Assembly: GCF_018343775.1 (NCBI RefSeq)
Contig: NZ_CP074349.1
Location: 2,098,001-2,162,000, forward strand
DNA: 64,000 nt
Origin: Pseudomonas cichorii
GTDB lineage: Bacteria; Pseudomonadota; Gammaproteobacteria; Pseudomonadales; Pseudomonadaceae
Direction of reading: 5' to 3'
The notes under the pieces were generated by a model. The model had not been told where the DNA came from. It ran no database searches and saw only the letters and a program-made list of their open reading frames with translations. Below are positions 7,726 to 15,072 of this stretch, in pieces (the first letter of the stretch is position 1; every line of letters begins with the position of its first letter). The translations under genes were made by a program, and so were the position numbers.

Positions 7726-8694
7726 ATGATTCCTTCTTCTTCGTTAGGCGCTGCGCAAGGCACCACTTTCCAGAGCTCCTTCGCAAGTACGCAAATGTCT
7801 ACCATGCAGTCCGACCCTAACGGAAGTGCTGGCAAGATCGCTTCATTGCTGGGTGATTCGCTGTTTGAAAAGTCGGGCAGCGGCGCCAACATCCGTAACA
7901 CTGACAATCCGTTGCTTGGCATGGTTGCCGACTACATGGATCGCAATCCTGACGAGTTCGGAAAACCGCACGACGCCAATGGCAAGGTCAATGGCTGGCG
8001 CGACGAGCTGTCGGAAGACAAGTACCTCAACAGTAAGGAGAAAGAATCCTTCACTAAAGGTCTTGAAGGTCTGATCAACGAATTCCTCAGTGGCGGCTCC
8101 AAAGGCCAGAACGTCTCTGGTGGTTCGGGTTTCGGTACGGGGAACTCGGGTTTCAATACTGGTAACAATACCGGCACCCATTCCTCGTCGGGCTGTGGTG
8201 GTTCGGCAGCCAGCAACGGAGCTTCCGGTGGTGGCCTTCAGGAACTGCTGGCCGCATTGCTGGGCAGCCTGGGCGAGGAAAAACTCGACAACCTGCTGAC
8301 GCCCAATACTGCCCCGAATGCCAAAAGCGGCCAGATGAGCTTCAACTTCGAGGACAAAGACGTTCTCAAGGAAGTCTCGCGCTTCATGGACATGCATCCG
8401 GAAGAGTTCGGAAAACCGGACGGCAAGTCGAAGGACTGGATGGGGGAGCTCTCCGAGGGCGACAACGTCATGTCCAAGGCTGAAGGCGAGCAGTTCCAGA
8501 AAGCCATCAACATGATCAAGGGCGAAATCAAGGACAGTGCTCAGGGCAATTCGCTGGGCGGCCTGTTTCCCAATGCGGAACAGAATTTCCAGAACGGTGG
8601 CGCCGGCAACACCTTGAAGACCGATGCGAGCATCGCGGCGGGCAACGTTCTGTCCGTTCTTGTTCAGCAAAGCGTCACCGACTATCGCGGTTGA
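7726..8694 (+). CDS. hrpZ: HrpZ harpin
   Basis: A 322-residue glycine- and serine-rich secreted helper protein that goes out through the T3SS, binds or perforates lipid membranes, and triggers plant responses. The start is ATG 7726 behind AAGGAG at 7713-7718. The protein contains two related blocks, at about residues 60-110 and 211-260. Both have the signature MDxxPxEFGKP followed by a W, then DELS or GELS and an SK-rich helix. The blocks are separated by a Gly/Ser/Asn linker. One cysteine (codon 157, TGT at 8194-8196) is present, unusual for a harpin. It is the second gene of the hrpA operon. Identity is supported by position and composition. Confidence 0.92.
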   Translation: MIPSSSLGAAQGTTFQSSFASTQMSTMQSDPNGSAGKIASLLGDSLFEKSGSGANIRNTDNPLLGMVADYMDRNPDEFGKPHDANGKVNGWRDELSEDKYLNSKEKESFTKGLEGLINEFLSGGSKGQNVSGGSGFGTGNSGFNTGNNTGTHSSSGCGGSAASNGASGGGLQELLAALLGSLGEEKLDNLLTPNTAPNAKSGQMSFNFEDKDVLKEVSRFMDMHPEEFGKPDGKSKDWMGELSEGDNVMSKAEGEQFQKAINMIKGEIKDSAQGNSLGGLFPNAEQNFQNGGAGNTLKTDASIAAGNVLSVLVQQSVTDYRG

Positions 8695-8729
8695 TCTGTA
8701 AACCTTCGTCTTGGCAGGAGAAAGCAAAC

Positions 8730-9098
8730 ATGGCCGTTACTCGCGTATCAACTCATCACACTGGCCTCTTCGAGACAGAGGTGACATCGCCACCGTCTGG
8801 CCCTACTCCTGCCGAGGCGGACATTGCCTGGTTCAATGCCGCCATGCGCTCTGCAGATCCCAAGCCTGCCAGCGATTCGCAAATGCTGGTATCGCCTATT
8901 TCCAAGGCATCGACCGCTTACCAGAAAGAGTCGGAAAGGGTTGATCGAGACCTGCAGCGAGCCGCTCGCTCGAGCGATCCGAAAATGGCAATGGATGCCA
9001 ACCGTTCCCTGTCTTCCTTTTATCTGGAAAGCCTGCTCAGCGCCAAGCTGGTAAGCAAGGCGGCCCAGACTGTGGAAAAACTGACCAGTCTGCAATAA
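8730..9098 (+). CDS. hrpB: HrpB, inner-rod protein (SctI family)
   Basis: A 122-residue helical protein at the hrpB position between hrpZ and hrcJ. In the unified scheme it corresponds to the inner rod SctI. The start is ATG 8730 behind AGGAG at 8716-8720; an upstream in-frame start at 8691 overlaps hrpZ and lacks a ribosome site. The C-terminal third (SLSSFYLESLLSAKLVSKAAQTVEKL) is a helix of the type seen in inner-rod and pilin subunits. Length agrees with P. syringae HrpB (about 124). Confidence 0.88.
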   Translation: MAVTRVSTHHTGLFETEVTSPPSGPTPAEADIAWFNAAMRSADPKPASDSQMLVSPISKASTAYQKESERVDRDLQRAARSSDPKMAMDANRSLSSFYLESLLSAKLVSKAAQTVEKLTSLQ

Positions 9099-9108
9099 GG
9101 CCCCGACT

Positions 9109-9894
9109 ATGCACCCCAAGGCAATCAGGCTGGCCATCCTTATGCTTTTGGCGTTAATGATGGCTGGTTGCGGCGACCGTATGGAGCTGCATCGCGATCT
9201 GACCGAGCAGGATGCCAACGAAGTGTTGGCAGAGCTTGCGGGTAAAAACATTGACGCGCAAAAGCGCCTGGACAAGGGGGGAGTCGCCGTCCTGGTTTCC
9301 ACGCAGGATATTTCCCGTGCGGTGAAGGTGCTGGAGGCCGTAGGCCTGCCTCGCCGGTCACGCTCGACGCTGGGGGAAGTATTTCGCAAGGAGGGTGTGA
9401 TTTCCTCTCCCATGGAAGAACGGGCGCGCTATATCTACGCCTTGTCTCAGGAACTGGAGCAGACCCTGTCGCAGATCGATGGTGTCGTGGTTGCCAGGGT
9501 GCATGTCGTGCTGCCTGAACGTATAGCGCCGGGGGAGCCGGTTCAGCCGGCCTCGGCTGCGGTGTTCATCAAATACCGCAATGATCTCGAACCCGACAGC
9601 ATATTGCCGCGCATACGCCGCATGGTTGCCAGCAGTATTCCAGGCATGGCCAATGCGGACGAGAAAAAGCTGGCAGTGGTGTTCGTTCCTTCCCAGGGTT
9701 ATCAGGAGTCGGTGCCGATGGTCAGTGTCGGGCCGTTCACCATGACGCGCGACCGCCTGGAGTTCTGGCAGTGGATGGCGGTGCTCTGTACGTTCGGGAT
9801 CGCCCTGATGCTGGCTGGCCTGTGGGCACTCAACCCGCAATGGCGACAACGCTTCATGCCGCGGCCTGCTGTAGCGGCGGAACCGCCGAAATGA
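9109..9894 (+). CDS. hrcJ: HrcJ, inner-membrane ring lipoprotein (SctJ)
   Basis: A 261-residue YscJ/PrgK-family lipoprotein that forms the periplasmic face of the inner-membrane ring. A lipoprotein signal with lipobox MAGC ends near residue 21. The two ring-building domains follow, with the family stretch VARVHVVLPE (about 126-135). A C-terminal membrane helix (about 222-242) and a short basic tail end the protein. It lies in the hrpA operon 10 bases after hrpB, and its stop overlaps the hrpD start as ATGA. Confidence 0.95.
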   Translation: MHPKAIRLAILMLLALMMAGCGDRMELHRDLTEQDANEVLAELAGKNIDAQKRLDKGGVAVLVSTQDISRAVKVLEAVGLPRRSRSTLGEVFRKEGVISSPMEERARYIYALSQELEQTLSQIDGVVVARVHVVLPERIAPGEPVQPASAAVFIKYRNDLEPDSILPRIRRMVASSIPGMANADEKKLAVVFVPSQGYQESVPMVSVGPFTMTRDRLEFWQWMAVLCTFGIALMLAGLWALNPQWRQRFMPRPAVAAEPPK

Positions 9895-10514
9895 AAGTGA
9901 GCGAGCCGCAGGCGCTGGTCTGGGTATGTTGGTGGACCCAGGGCTGGCGCCAGGCCCATGATAGTTGGCAACTGCACGATTCGGCAGGCATGAGCGCTTC
10001 AACCTTGAGGCTGCTGGGGCAGGTCGATGACGCAATGGTCGACCGCTACCTGGGCATGACTTCGACCCTGCCGCCTGCACCCGATGCCCTGTTGTTGCCC
10101 TTGCTGGAGCTGACCGATGAGCAATGGGCGCTGGCACTCGAACTCTGTGTGGGGATCTGTGCCGGCAGTCGCCTGCCGCGGCCCGATAGCCTGGACGAAT
10201 CGGCCTGGCTCTGGTGTCGGCGCTTGGGCAGGGCCTTGCAGCCCGGGCACTGGCTGCCTGAACACTGGGACGCTCGACAGCCTCGGGTTGCGGGCCTGAG
10301 TCTGTTGAAGGCGTGGGTCGGTGACCGGCTCTGGCAGCGACTGCGGGTCAAGTTCGCTCGCGATGCCGTGGATCAGGCCGAATGCCTGTCATTGGATGAC
10401 ATACCCAAAGCCAGATTGTGTGCCTTGTGGCAGGCCGTGGGTGGGTACGTTTTGAGCAACAGCATTGAGGAAAGTCCGCATGTTGACCAGTCGCAGTCTG
10501 ACGCTTACCAGTAA
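9891..10514 (+). CDS. hrpD: HrpD, cytoplasmic accessory protein (SctK-like)
   Basis: A 207-residue cytoplasmic protein with many Trp, Leu and acidic residues and no membrane segment. It occupies the hrpD slot between hrcJ and hrpE, where the SctK-type sorting-platform protein is encoded in Hrp1 systems. ATG 9891 overlaps the hrcJ stop (ATGA), arguing for translational coupling; its 3' end overlaps hrpE by 35 bases. It is somewhat longer than I recall for P. syringae HrpD. Sequence conservation in this family is low, so the call depends on position. Confidence 0.82.
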   Translation: MKVSEPQALVWVCWWTQGWRQAHDSWQLHDSAGMSASTLRLLGQVDDAMVDRYLGMTSTLPPAPDALLLPLLELTDEQWALALELCVGICAGSRLPRPDSLDESAWLWCRRLGRALQPGHWLPEHWDARQPRVAGLSLLKAWVGDRLWQRLRVKFARDAVDQAECLSLDDIPKARLCALWQAVGGYVLSNSIEESPHVDQSQSDAYQ

Positions 10515-11058
10515 CCGCTCCACGGTTAACGAGCCGCTTCTGCGCCGGGAAGTTCTTGAGCAGAGCCTGCTGGCAGAAGAACTGCTGGAAGATGCCCGTG
10601 CCCGTGCCCGGGAAATCCTTGAAACTGCCGAGGCTGAGGCCGAGGCGTTGCGTCGGCGCTGCGAAGAAGAAACCCGTGCCGAGGTCTGGCAGCAGGCCCA
10701 GTCATTGCTCGATGATCTGCGCGAGCAACGGGAGCAGACACTGGCAACGATTGTCGAGGCGGCAGAAGATCTGGTTCAGCAGGCATTGCAGCTTGTGCTG
10801 GGCGAATTGTCGGACGGCCAGAAAGTCGGCGCAGTCCTGCGGCAACTGACCTCGGCCAGCCCCAACGAAGAGTCGGCCTTGATCTATTGCCATCCCGACC
10901 AGATACCGCTGCTTGCCCAAAGCCTGGAAGAGCAGGGGCAACTGGGCTGGACGTTGCGAGGTGATCCGAACCTTGACCTCGATGCCATCAGCCTGCGCAC
11001 CGAACATGGGGACTTCAGCCTGAGCTGGAGCGCCCTGCAGCGTCATCTCTGGCCTTGA
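10480..11058 (+). CDS. hrpE: HrpE, ATPase stator (SctL)
   Basis: A 192-residue member of the FliH/YscL stator family, which anchors the HrcN ATPase to the sorting platform. The N-terminal half is a long charged coiled coil (about residues 20-95, with AEAEAEALRRRCEEETRAE). The C-terminal half is the globular ATPase-binding domain, ending in WSALQRHLWP. The start is ATG 10480 behind GAGG at 10467-10470. It is the last gene of the hrpA operon. Confidence 0.92.
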   Translation: MLTSRSLTLTSNRSTVNEPLLRREVLEQSLLAEELLEDARARAREILETAEAEAEALRRRCEEETRAEVWQQAQSLLDDLREQREQTLATIVEAAEDLVQQALQLVLGELSDGQKVGAVLRQLTSASPNEESALIYCHPDQIPLLAQSLEEQGQLGWTLRGDPNLDLDAISLRTEHGDFSLSWSALQRHLWP

Positions 11059-11070
11059 TCGGAATATTCT

Positions 11071-11098
11071 GGAACCAAACTCCTGCGCTTGCCACTCA
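11071..11098 (+). promoter_or_regulatory. hrp box of the hrpF-hrcC operon
   Basis: GGAACC at 11071-11076, a 15-base spacer and CCACTCA at 11092-11098 match the consensus exactly. It lies 12 bases after the hrpE stop and 31 before hrpF. Confidence 0.95.
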
Positions 11099-11128
11099 GT
11101 CATGAGTTCCCGAACCAGGAGTATCACC

Positions 11129-11350
11129 ATGCTTTCTTCCGATGCACTCAGACGCCGTCTCGACAACAACTTCGAAAACACTCAAAAGGATCTGGACTCG
11201 GCTGCACTGAGTCTGGACGCCTTCTCTCCGGATGATTGGCACGCCTTCAACTCGGCTATCCGGCAGTCCTCGACTGCCAGCTGGGCTGTGAACCAGGAAA
11301 TTGTGGTCAAGCACAACCTGGCCAAGGCAATCATCAATGAAATCCGCTGA
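11129..11350 (+). CDS. hrpF: HrpF, small cytoplasmic T3SS protein
   Basis: A 73-residue acidic helical protein at the head of the hrpC operon, behind its own hrp box. The start is ATG 11129 with AGGAG at 11117-11121. Size matches P. syringae HrpF (about 74). HrpF is needed for secretion; with HrpG it is thought to behave like the YscE/YscG pilin chaperone pair (inferred from the family). Its end overlaps hrpG by 14 bases. Confidence 0.88.
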   Translation: MLSSDALRRRLDNNFENTQKDLDSAALSLDAFSPDDWHAFNSAIRQSSTASWAVNQEIVVKHNLAKAIINEIR

Positions 11351-11750
11351 TCTGACCGTTGCTGTCGAGCGTTGGCTCGACAGCAACGAACCTGTCTTGC
11401 TGTTGCAAGTCGATCAGCAGCCGTTAAGCATCAAACGCAGCAATGCAGGGCTGATTTATCTCGCGCCGTTGAGCGCGGCATGGCGCGGCGGTGATGCGGG
11501 GCTCGAGGCCGCATTGCGCCTTTCCGGCCCCAGCATCAGGCGCTTTCGCGGGGCGTTGGCACTGGATCCCGAAACCAGTCACTTGTGCCTTGTGCAATAC
11601 CAGCAGTTTCAGAGTACGGCATCGGTCATTCATGACATCGAAGCGCTGGTCAACCAGCGTGATGTCTGGGAGTCGATGCTTGAACCCAGGAAGGTGACCC
11701 CGCCAAGGCAATTCATGCGGCCTATGGCACTGAGAGGCTCTTATGTTTAA
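11337..11750 (+). CDS. hrpG: HrpG, chaperone-like regulator of HrpV
   Basis: A 137-residue cytoplasmic protein. ATG 11337 lies inside the hrpF end (shared ATGAAATCCGCTGA), so the two are probably coupled. HrpG in P. syringae resembles T3SS chaperones and binds HrpV, freeing HrpS from inhibition. The sequence shows a mixed alpha/beta N-terminal part (LTVAVERWLDSNEPVLLLQV) and no membrane segment. It overlaps hrcC by 8 bases. Identified by order and size. Confidence 0.88.
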   Translation: MKSADLTVAVERWLDSNEPVLLLQVDQQPLSIKRSNAGLIYLAPLSAAWRGGDAGLEAALRLSGPSIRRFRGALALDPETSHLCLVQYQQFQSTASVIHDIEALVNQRDVWESMLEPRKVTPPRQFMRPMALRGSYV

Positions 11751-13761
11751 GCAATGCTTGAAACGACTGTGCTGCCTTGCACTGCTGTGCATGCAGGCAG
11801 AGGTTGCCATGGCCGCAGTACCTGAAGAGTGGCGCCAGTCTGCTTATGCCTATGAGGCATCCCAGACTCCTTTGAGCACCGTGCTGAAGGATTTTGCCAG
11901 CTCCTATGGCGTGGGCCTGGAGATGAATGGCGTCAGCGGTGTGGTGGATGCAAAGATTCGCGCGGGCAATGCCCAGGAGTTCCTGGATCGCATGGCCCTG
12001 GAACATCAATTTCAATGGTTCCTGTACAACGGCAAGTTGTACGTGAGCCCACAGTCGGGGCAAGTCTCGCAACGGCTGGAAGTATCTTCCGATGCCGCCC
12101 CCGACCTGAAGCAGGCGCTGACCGACATCGGCCTGCTGGACAAGCGTTTCGGCTGGGGTGAACTGCCGGATGAAGGCGTGGTGCTGGTCAGTGGTCCGGC
12201 TCGCTATATCGAGCTGATCCGCGGTTTCAGCAAGGAAAAGGTCAAGGCCGAAGAGAAGCAGCAGGTCATGATGTTTTCGTTGCGTTATGCCGCCGTGGCC
12301 GATCGCGAGATCCACTATCGGGAGCAGAGCATCACCATTCCCGGTGTTGCGACACTGCTCGACGGCTTGCTGGACAGCAAGCAGGTCGTACCGCCTTCAC
12401 CCCAGGACCCGATGGCCAATATCCAGGCCTTGCAGGGCATGGCGGATATCGGCCGCAACAAGATCATCAACCTGGCCACCGAACGTACCGCCTCACGTGA
12501 CAAGCCCAAGGCCGGCAAGACCTCCAGTAATCGCAAGGTGGTCGCCGATGTGCGCAACAATGCGGTGCTGATCTATGACAACCCGGAAAAGCGCGACATG
12601 TATCAGCAGTTGATCCAGCAACTGGATCAACCGAGCAATCTGGTGGAAATCGACGCAATCATTCTGGACATCGATCGTACTCAACTGAGCGCTCTGGAGT
12701 CTCGCTGGTCGGCACGTGCCGGCTCGGTAAACGTTGGCAGCTCACTCCTGACCGGTGGTTCGGCCACGCTTTCCATCAGTGATTTCGATCGCTTCTTTGC
12801 CGACATCCAGGCACTGGAAGGGCAGGGTGTGGCATCCGTGATCGCCAGGCCTTCGGTGCTGACTCTGGAAAACCAGCCTGCCGTGATCGATTTCAGCCGC
12901 ACCGCGTATATCACGGCCACCGGTGAGCGGGTCGCCAACGTGCAATCGGTCACTGCCGGGACCAGCCTGCAAGTTATCCCTCGCACCATTGCCGGTGCGC
13001 AGCCCAACCGCTTCCAGTTGATCATCGACATCGAGGACGGCCAGCTCGATCGCTCCCGCGACGGCGAAACCCCGGATGTGAAGCGAGGCACGGTCAGCAC
13101 CCAGGCGGTCATCAGCGAAAACCGTTCGTTGGTGATTGGCGGATTTCATGTCGATGAAACCGGCCAGCGCCATGACAAGGTGCCGCTGCTGGGGGACCTG
13201 CCTGTTCTGGGGCCGCTGTTCACGTCCAAGCGCCAGGAGGTTTCACGACGCGAGCGTCTGTTCATCCTCACGCCAAGGCTGATTGGCGACCAGATCGATC
13301 CGGCGCGCTACATCGCTACTGAAAACCGTCCACAACTGGACAAGGCACTGGCCCTCAGTGGCTCGCCCAACAGTCGCGAGCGCAAGAAAATAGCCATCTC
13401 CAACGCCTTTGCCGACCTGGTCAAGGGACGCATCCCGAGTGATGTTAAAGAGGCATCTTCTGGTGTGCGTCTGGGGGACCTGTGTAGAGTGGGGAGCGGG
13501 CTTTCGATTGATCCTGCGCGGGGTCAATGGTTTGGCGGTAATGGCTTCGATATTGCTGTTGGCGTCGTGCGTAATAACAGCAGCAAGGCTCAGGATTTCT
13601 CTCTGGCATCCTGCTCCGGGGGTCGTACACTTGCTGTAACAATGTTGCCTGCCGGGCGCCTTCAGCCAGGTCAATCAACTGAAGTGTTTGTGGCAACCCG
13701 GCCGGTGGCGACGATTGCGACACCTGCCAGTCCTGCCAGAGTATCAATACTGCCGCCTTGA
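11743..13761 (+). CDS. hrcC: HrcC, outer-membrane secretin (SctC)
   Basis: A 672-residue secretin that forms the outer-membrane channel of the T3SS. A Sec signal peptide spans about residues 1-24 (cleavage near AMA). N0/N1 ring domains follow, then the secretin core with GTSLQVIPRTI and the late motif VPLLGDLPVLGPLF (about 480-493), the hallmark of the family. A C-terminal extension (about 530-672) is Pro/Ser-rich near its end. Length is close to P. syringae HrcC (about 700). HrpT is expected to help its insertion. Confidence 0.96.
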   Translation: MFKQCLKRLCCLALLCMQAEVAMAAVPEEWRQSAYAYEASQTPLSTVLKDFASSYGVGLEMNGVSGVVDAKIRAGNAQEFLDRMALEHQFQWFLYNGKLYVSPQSGQVSQRLEVSSDAAPDLKQALTDIGLLDKRFGWGELPDEGVVLVSGPARYIELIRGFSKEKVKAEEKQQVMMFSLRYAAVADREIHYREQSITIPGVATLLDGLLDSKQVVPPSPQDPMANIQALQGMADIGRNKIINLATERTASRDKPKAGKTSSNRKVVADVRNNAVLIYDNPEKRDMYQQLIQQLDQPSNLVEIDAIILDIDRTQLSALESRWSARAGSVNVGSSLLTGGSATLSISDFDRFFADIQALEGQGVASVIARPSVLTLENQPAVIDFSRTAYITATGERVANVQSVTAGTSLQVIPRTIAGAQPNRFQLIIDIEDGQLDRSRDGETPDVKRGTVSTQAVISENRSLVIGGFHVDETGQRHDKVPLLGDLPVLGPLFTSKRQEVSRRERLFILTPRLIGDQIDPARYIATENRPQLDKALALSGSPNSRERKKIAISNAFADLVKGRIPSDVKEASSGVRLGDLCRVGSGLSIDPARGQWFGGNGFDIAVGVVRNNSSKAQDFSLASCSGGRTLAVTMLPAGRLQPGQSTEVFVATRPVATIATPASPARVSILPP

Positions 13762-13886
13762 AACCTATGGGATGGAGAACGGTTTCAGGCACAGTGACAT
13801 CTATTGTTTAAATAGCGACACAACCCATTAACACAGTACTTTTCAGGGCCGAATTCAGTACAGTCCGTTTGTAGGGAGAATCCGAA

Positions 13887-14078
13887 ATGAAGTTGTTACA
13901 TGCAGGTGCCTTATTTATTGTTACTCTCTTGTTGAGTGCTTGTGCGACAATGCAATCATCTTGTTCTGCCAGTGAATGCCAGCAAGTTGACGCCAATAGT
14001 TCCGGCCTTAAAGTTTGGTGGTCTCCTGAACTGCGTAACGACGCAACTGAATACACTACGGTACATTTGAATGACTGA
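13887..14078 (+). CDS. hrpT: HrpT, small outer-membrane lipoprotein (secretin pilot-like)
   Basis: A 63-residue lipoprotein with a signal and lipobox LLSAC (Cys near residue 19). It lies between hrcC and hrpV, the fixed position of hrpT, and is about the usual length (67). HrpT aids HrcC assembly in the outer membrane. It follows hrcC after 125 non-coding bases in which I see no promoter; GGGAG at 13874-13878 serves as ribosome site. Its end overlaps hrpV by 8 bases. Confidence 0.9.
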   Translation: MKLLHAGALFIVTLLLSACATMQSSCSASECQQVDANSSGLKVWWSPELRNDATEYTTVHLND

Positions 14079-14424
14079 AACGATTCTGCGTAGTAGCGAC
14101 CAGCGAGATTTCCTTGTCAGCATCGGCGAGCAGCAGCCGAGTACCTGGCAATGGGCCCCTGGCATCGATTTCGTGTATCGCAGAGACAGCGTGGGCTGGG
14201 GGCTGGCGCTGATGATAGAGCGCCAGGCGCAGCGGCCCAATCTGTTCTCCGACACGCTCAAGCGCCGCTTCGAGGACGTCGAGTCCTATGACGGTTACTA
14301 TATCTGTCTGGACAATCAGCAACGGTTCGTCGTCTGGCACGAACTGGGTCGTGATTATCGACGCGAAGACACCTTGCATGGCCTGCTCAGTGAGTTCCTC
14401 ACATTGACCGGGTTTAAACACTAG
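14071..14424 (+). CDS. hrpV: HrpV, negative regulator that binds HrpS
   Basis: A 117-residue cytoplasmic protein, the last gene of the hrpF-hrcC operon, with length as in P. syringae HrpV (about 115). HrpV binds and restrains HrpS, so hrpL transcription stays low until HrpG removes it. The start at ATG 14071 overlaps hrpT by 8 bases. In the P. syringae island the hrpJ-hrcU operon would be the next neighbour; here 31.6 kb of other DNA follows. Confidence 0.9.
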   Translation: MTETILRSSDQRDFLVSIGEQQPSTWQWAPGIDFVYRRDSVGWGLALMIERQAQRPNLFSDTLKRRFEDVESYDGYYICLDNQQRFVVWHELGRDYRREDTLHGLLSEFLTLTGFKH

Positions 14425-14446
14425 ATTCAGAATATTTATTCCAGCC

Positions 14447-14475
14447 GGAACCGCTCGCCATTAATTTTCCACTCA
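14447..14475 (+). promoter_or_regulatory. hrp box of the AvrE chaperone gene
   Basis: GGAACC at 14447-14452, a 16-base spacer and CCACTCA at 14469-14475. Consensus match is complete; the start codon is 53 bases downstream. Confidence 0.93.
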
Positions 14476-14527
14476 GTTGTCGCACTGGATCCATTTTTTG
14501 AGCAACGACAAACTTGAGGAAAATTCA

Positions 14528-14926
14528 ATGGCGAACTCCCAACGCGACGCGCAACGTTTTATTGCGCGTCTTAGTGAAACACTCGGTACATCTTTAACCC
14601 TCCAAAATGGTGTCTGCGCTTTGTATGACAGCCAGAACCGTCAAGCCGCCGTTATCGAAGTGCCCAAGCTCAGTGACAATGTGGTTATTCATTGCAGTCT
14701 GGGCCAAGTGCGCAAGAGCCAGGAAAACATGCAGCGTCTGCTCAACATCAACTTTGATGTTGCAAGTCTGCGTGGCTGCTGGCTGGCCCTTGATCAGCAA
14801 GAGCTGCGTCTGTGCACCCAGCGTGAACTGGCTCGTCTCGACGAAGTCCAGTTCTGCGATCTGGTCAACGGCTTCATGACGCAGGTCCAGCAAACCCGCA
14901 CCACCGTTCAGCCCTTGCTGAATTGA
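14528..14926 (+). CDS. avrF: AvrF/DspF-type T3SS chaperone (ShcE), probable partner of AvrE
   Basis: A 132-residue CesT/Tir-type effector chaperone: small, alpha/beta, cytoplasmic. From memory it matches Erwinia DspF, the chaperone of the AvrE homologue DspE, in several blocks: DGVCALY-like LQNGVCALYD (about 31-40), RGCWLALD (about 84-91) and VNGFMTQVQ near the end. The start is ATG 14528 behind TGAGGA at 14515-14520. It has its own hrp box. In P. syringae and Erwinia this gene sits beside avrE/dspE; here hrpW and two other genes separate it from avrE, which is on the other strand. Confidence 0.85.
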   Translation: MANSQRDAQRFIARLSETLGTSLTLQNGVCALYDSQNRQAAVIEVPKLSDNVVIHCSLGQVRKSQENMQRLLNINFDVASLRGCWLALDQQELRLCTQRELARLDEVQFCDLVNGFMTQVQQTRTTVQPLLN

Positions 14927-14937
14927 GTATTTGTTTG

Positions 14938-14965
14938 GGAACCGTCTGTCGGCTGTTGCCACACA
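14938..14965 (+). promoter_or_regulatory. hrp box of hrpW
   Basis: GGAACC at 14938-14943, a 15-base spacer and CCACACA at 14959-14965. It fits CCACNNA but differs from the CCACTCA of the other boxes. It lies 108 bases before hrpW. Confidence 0.9.
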
Positions 14966-15072
14966 ACGGTGAGTGCCACTACGAGGTCGATCCTCTCGAT
15001 GGCACTACCCCCGGCCAGAACGGCATCGATTGCCGTACTCCGGACACTCTCAATGAAGGAACGAGGTAGAAA

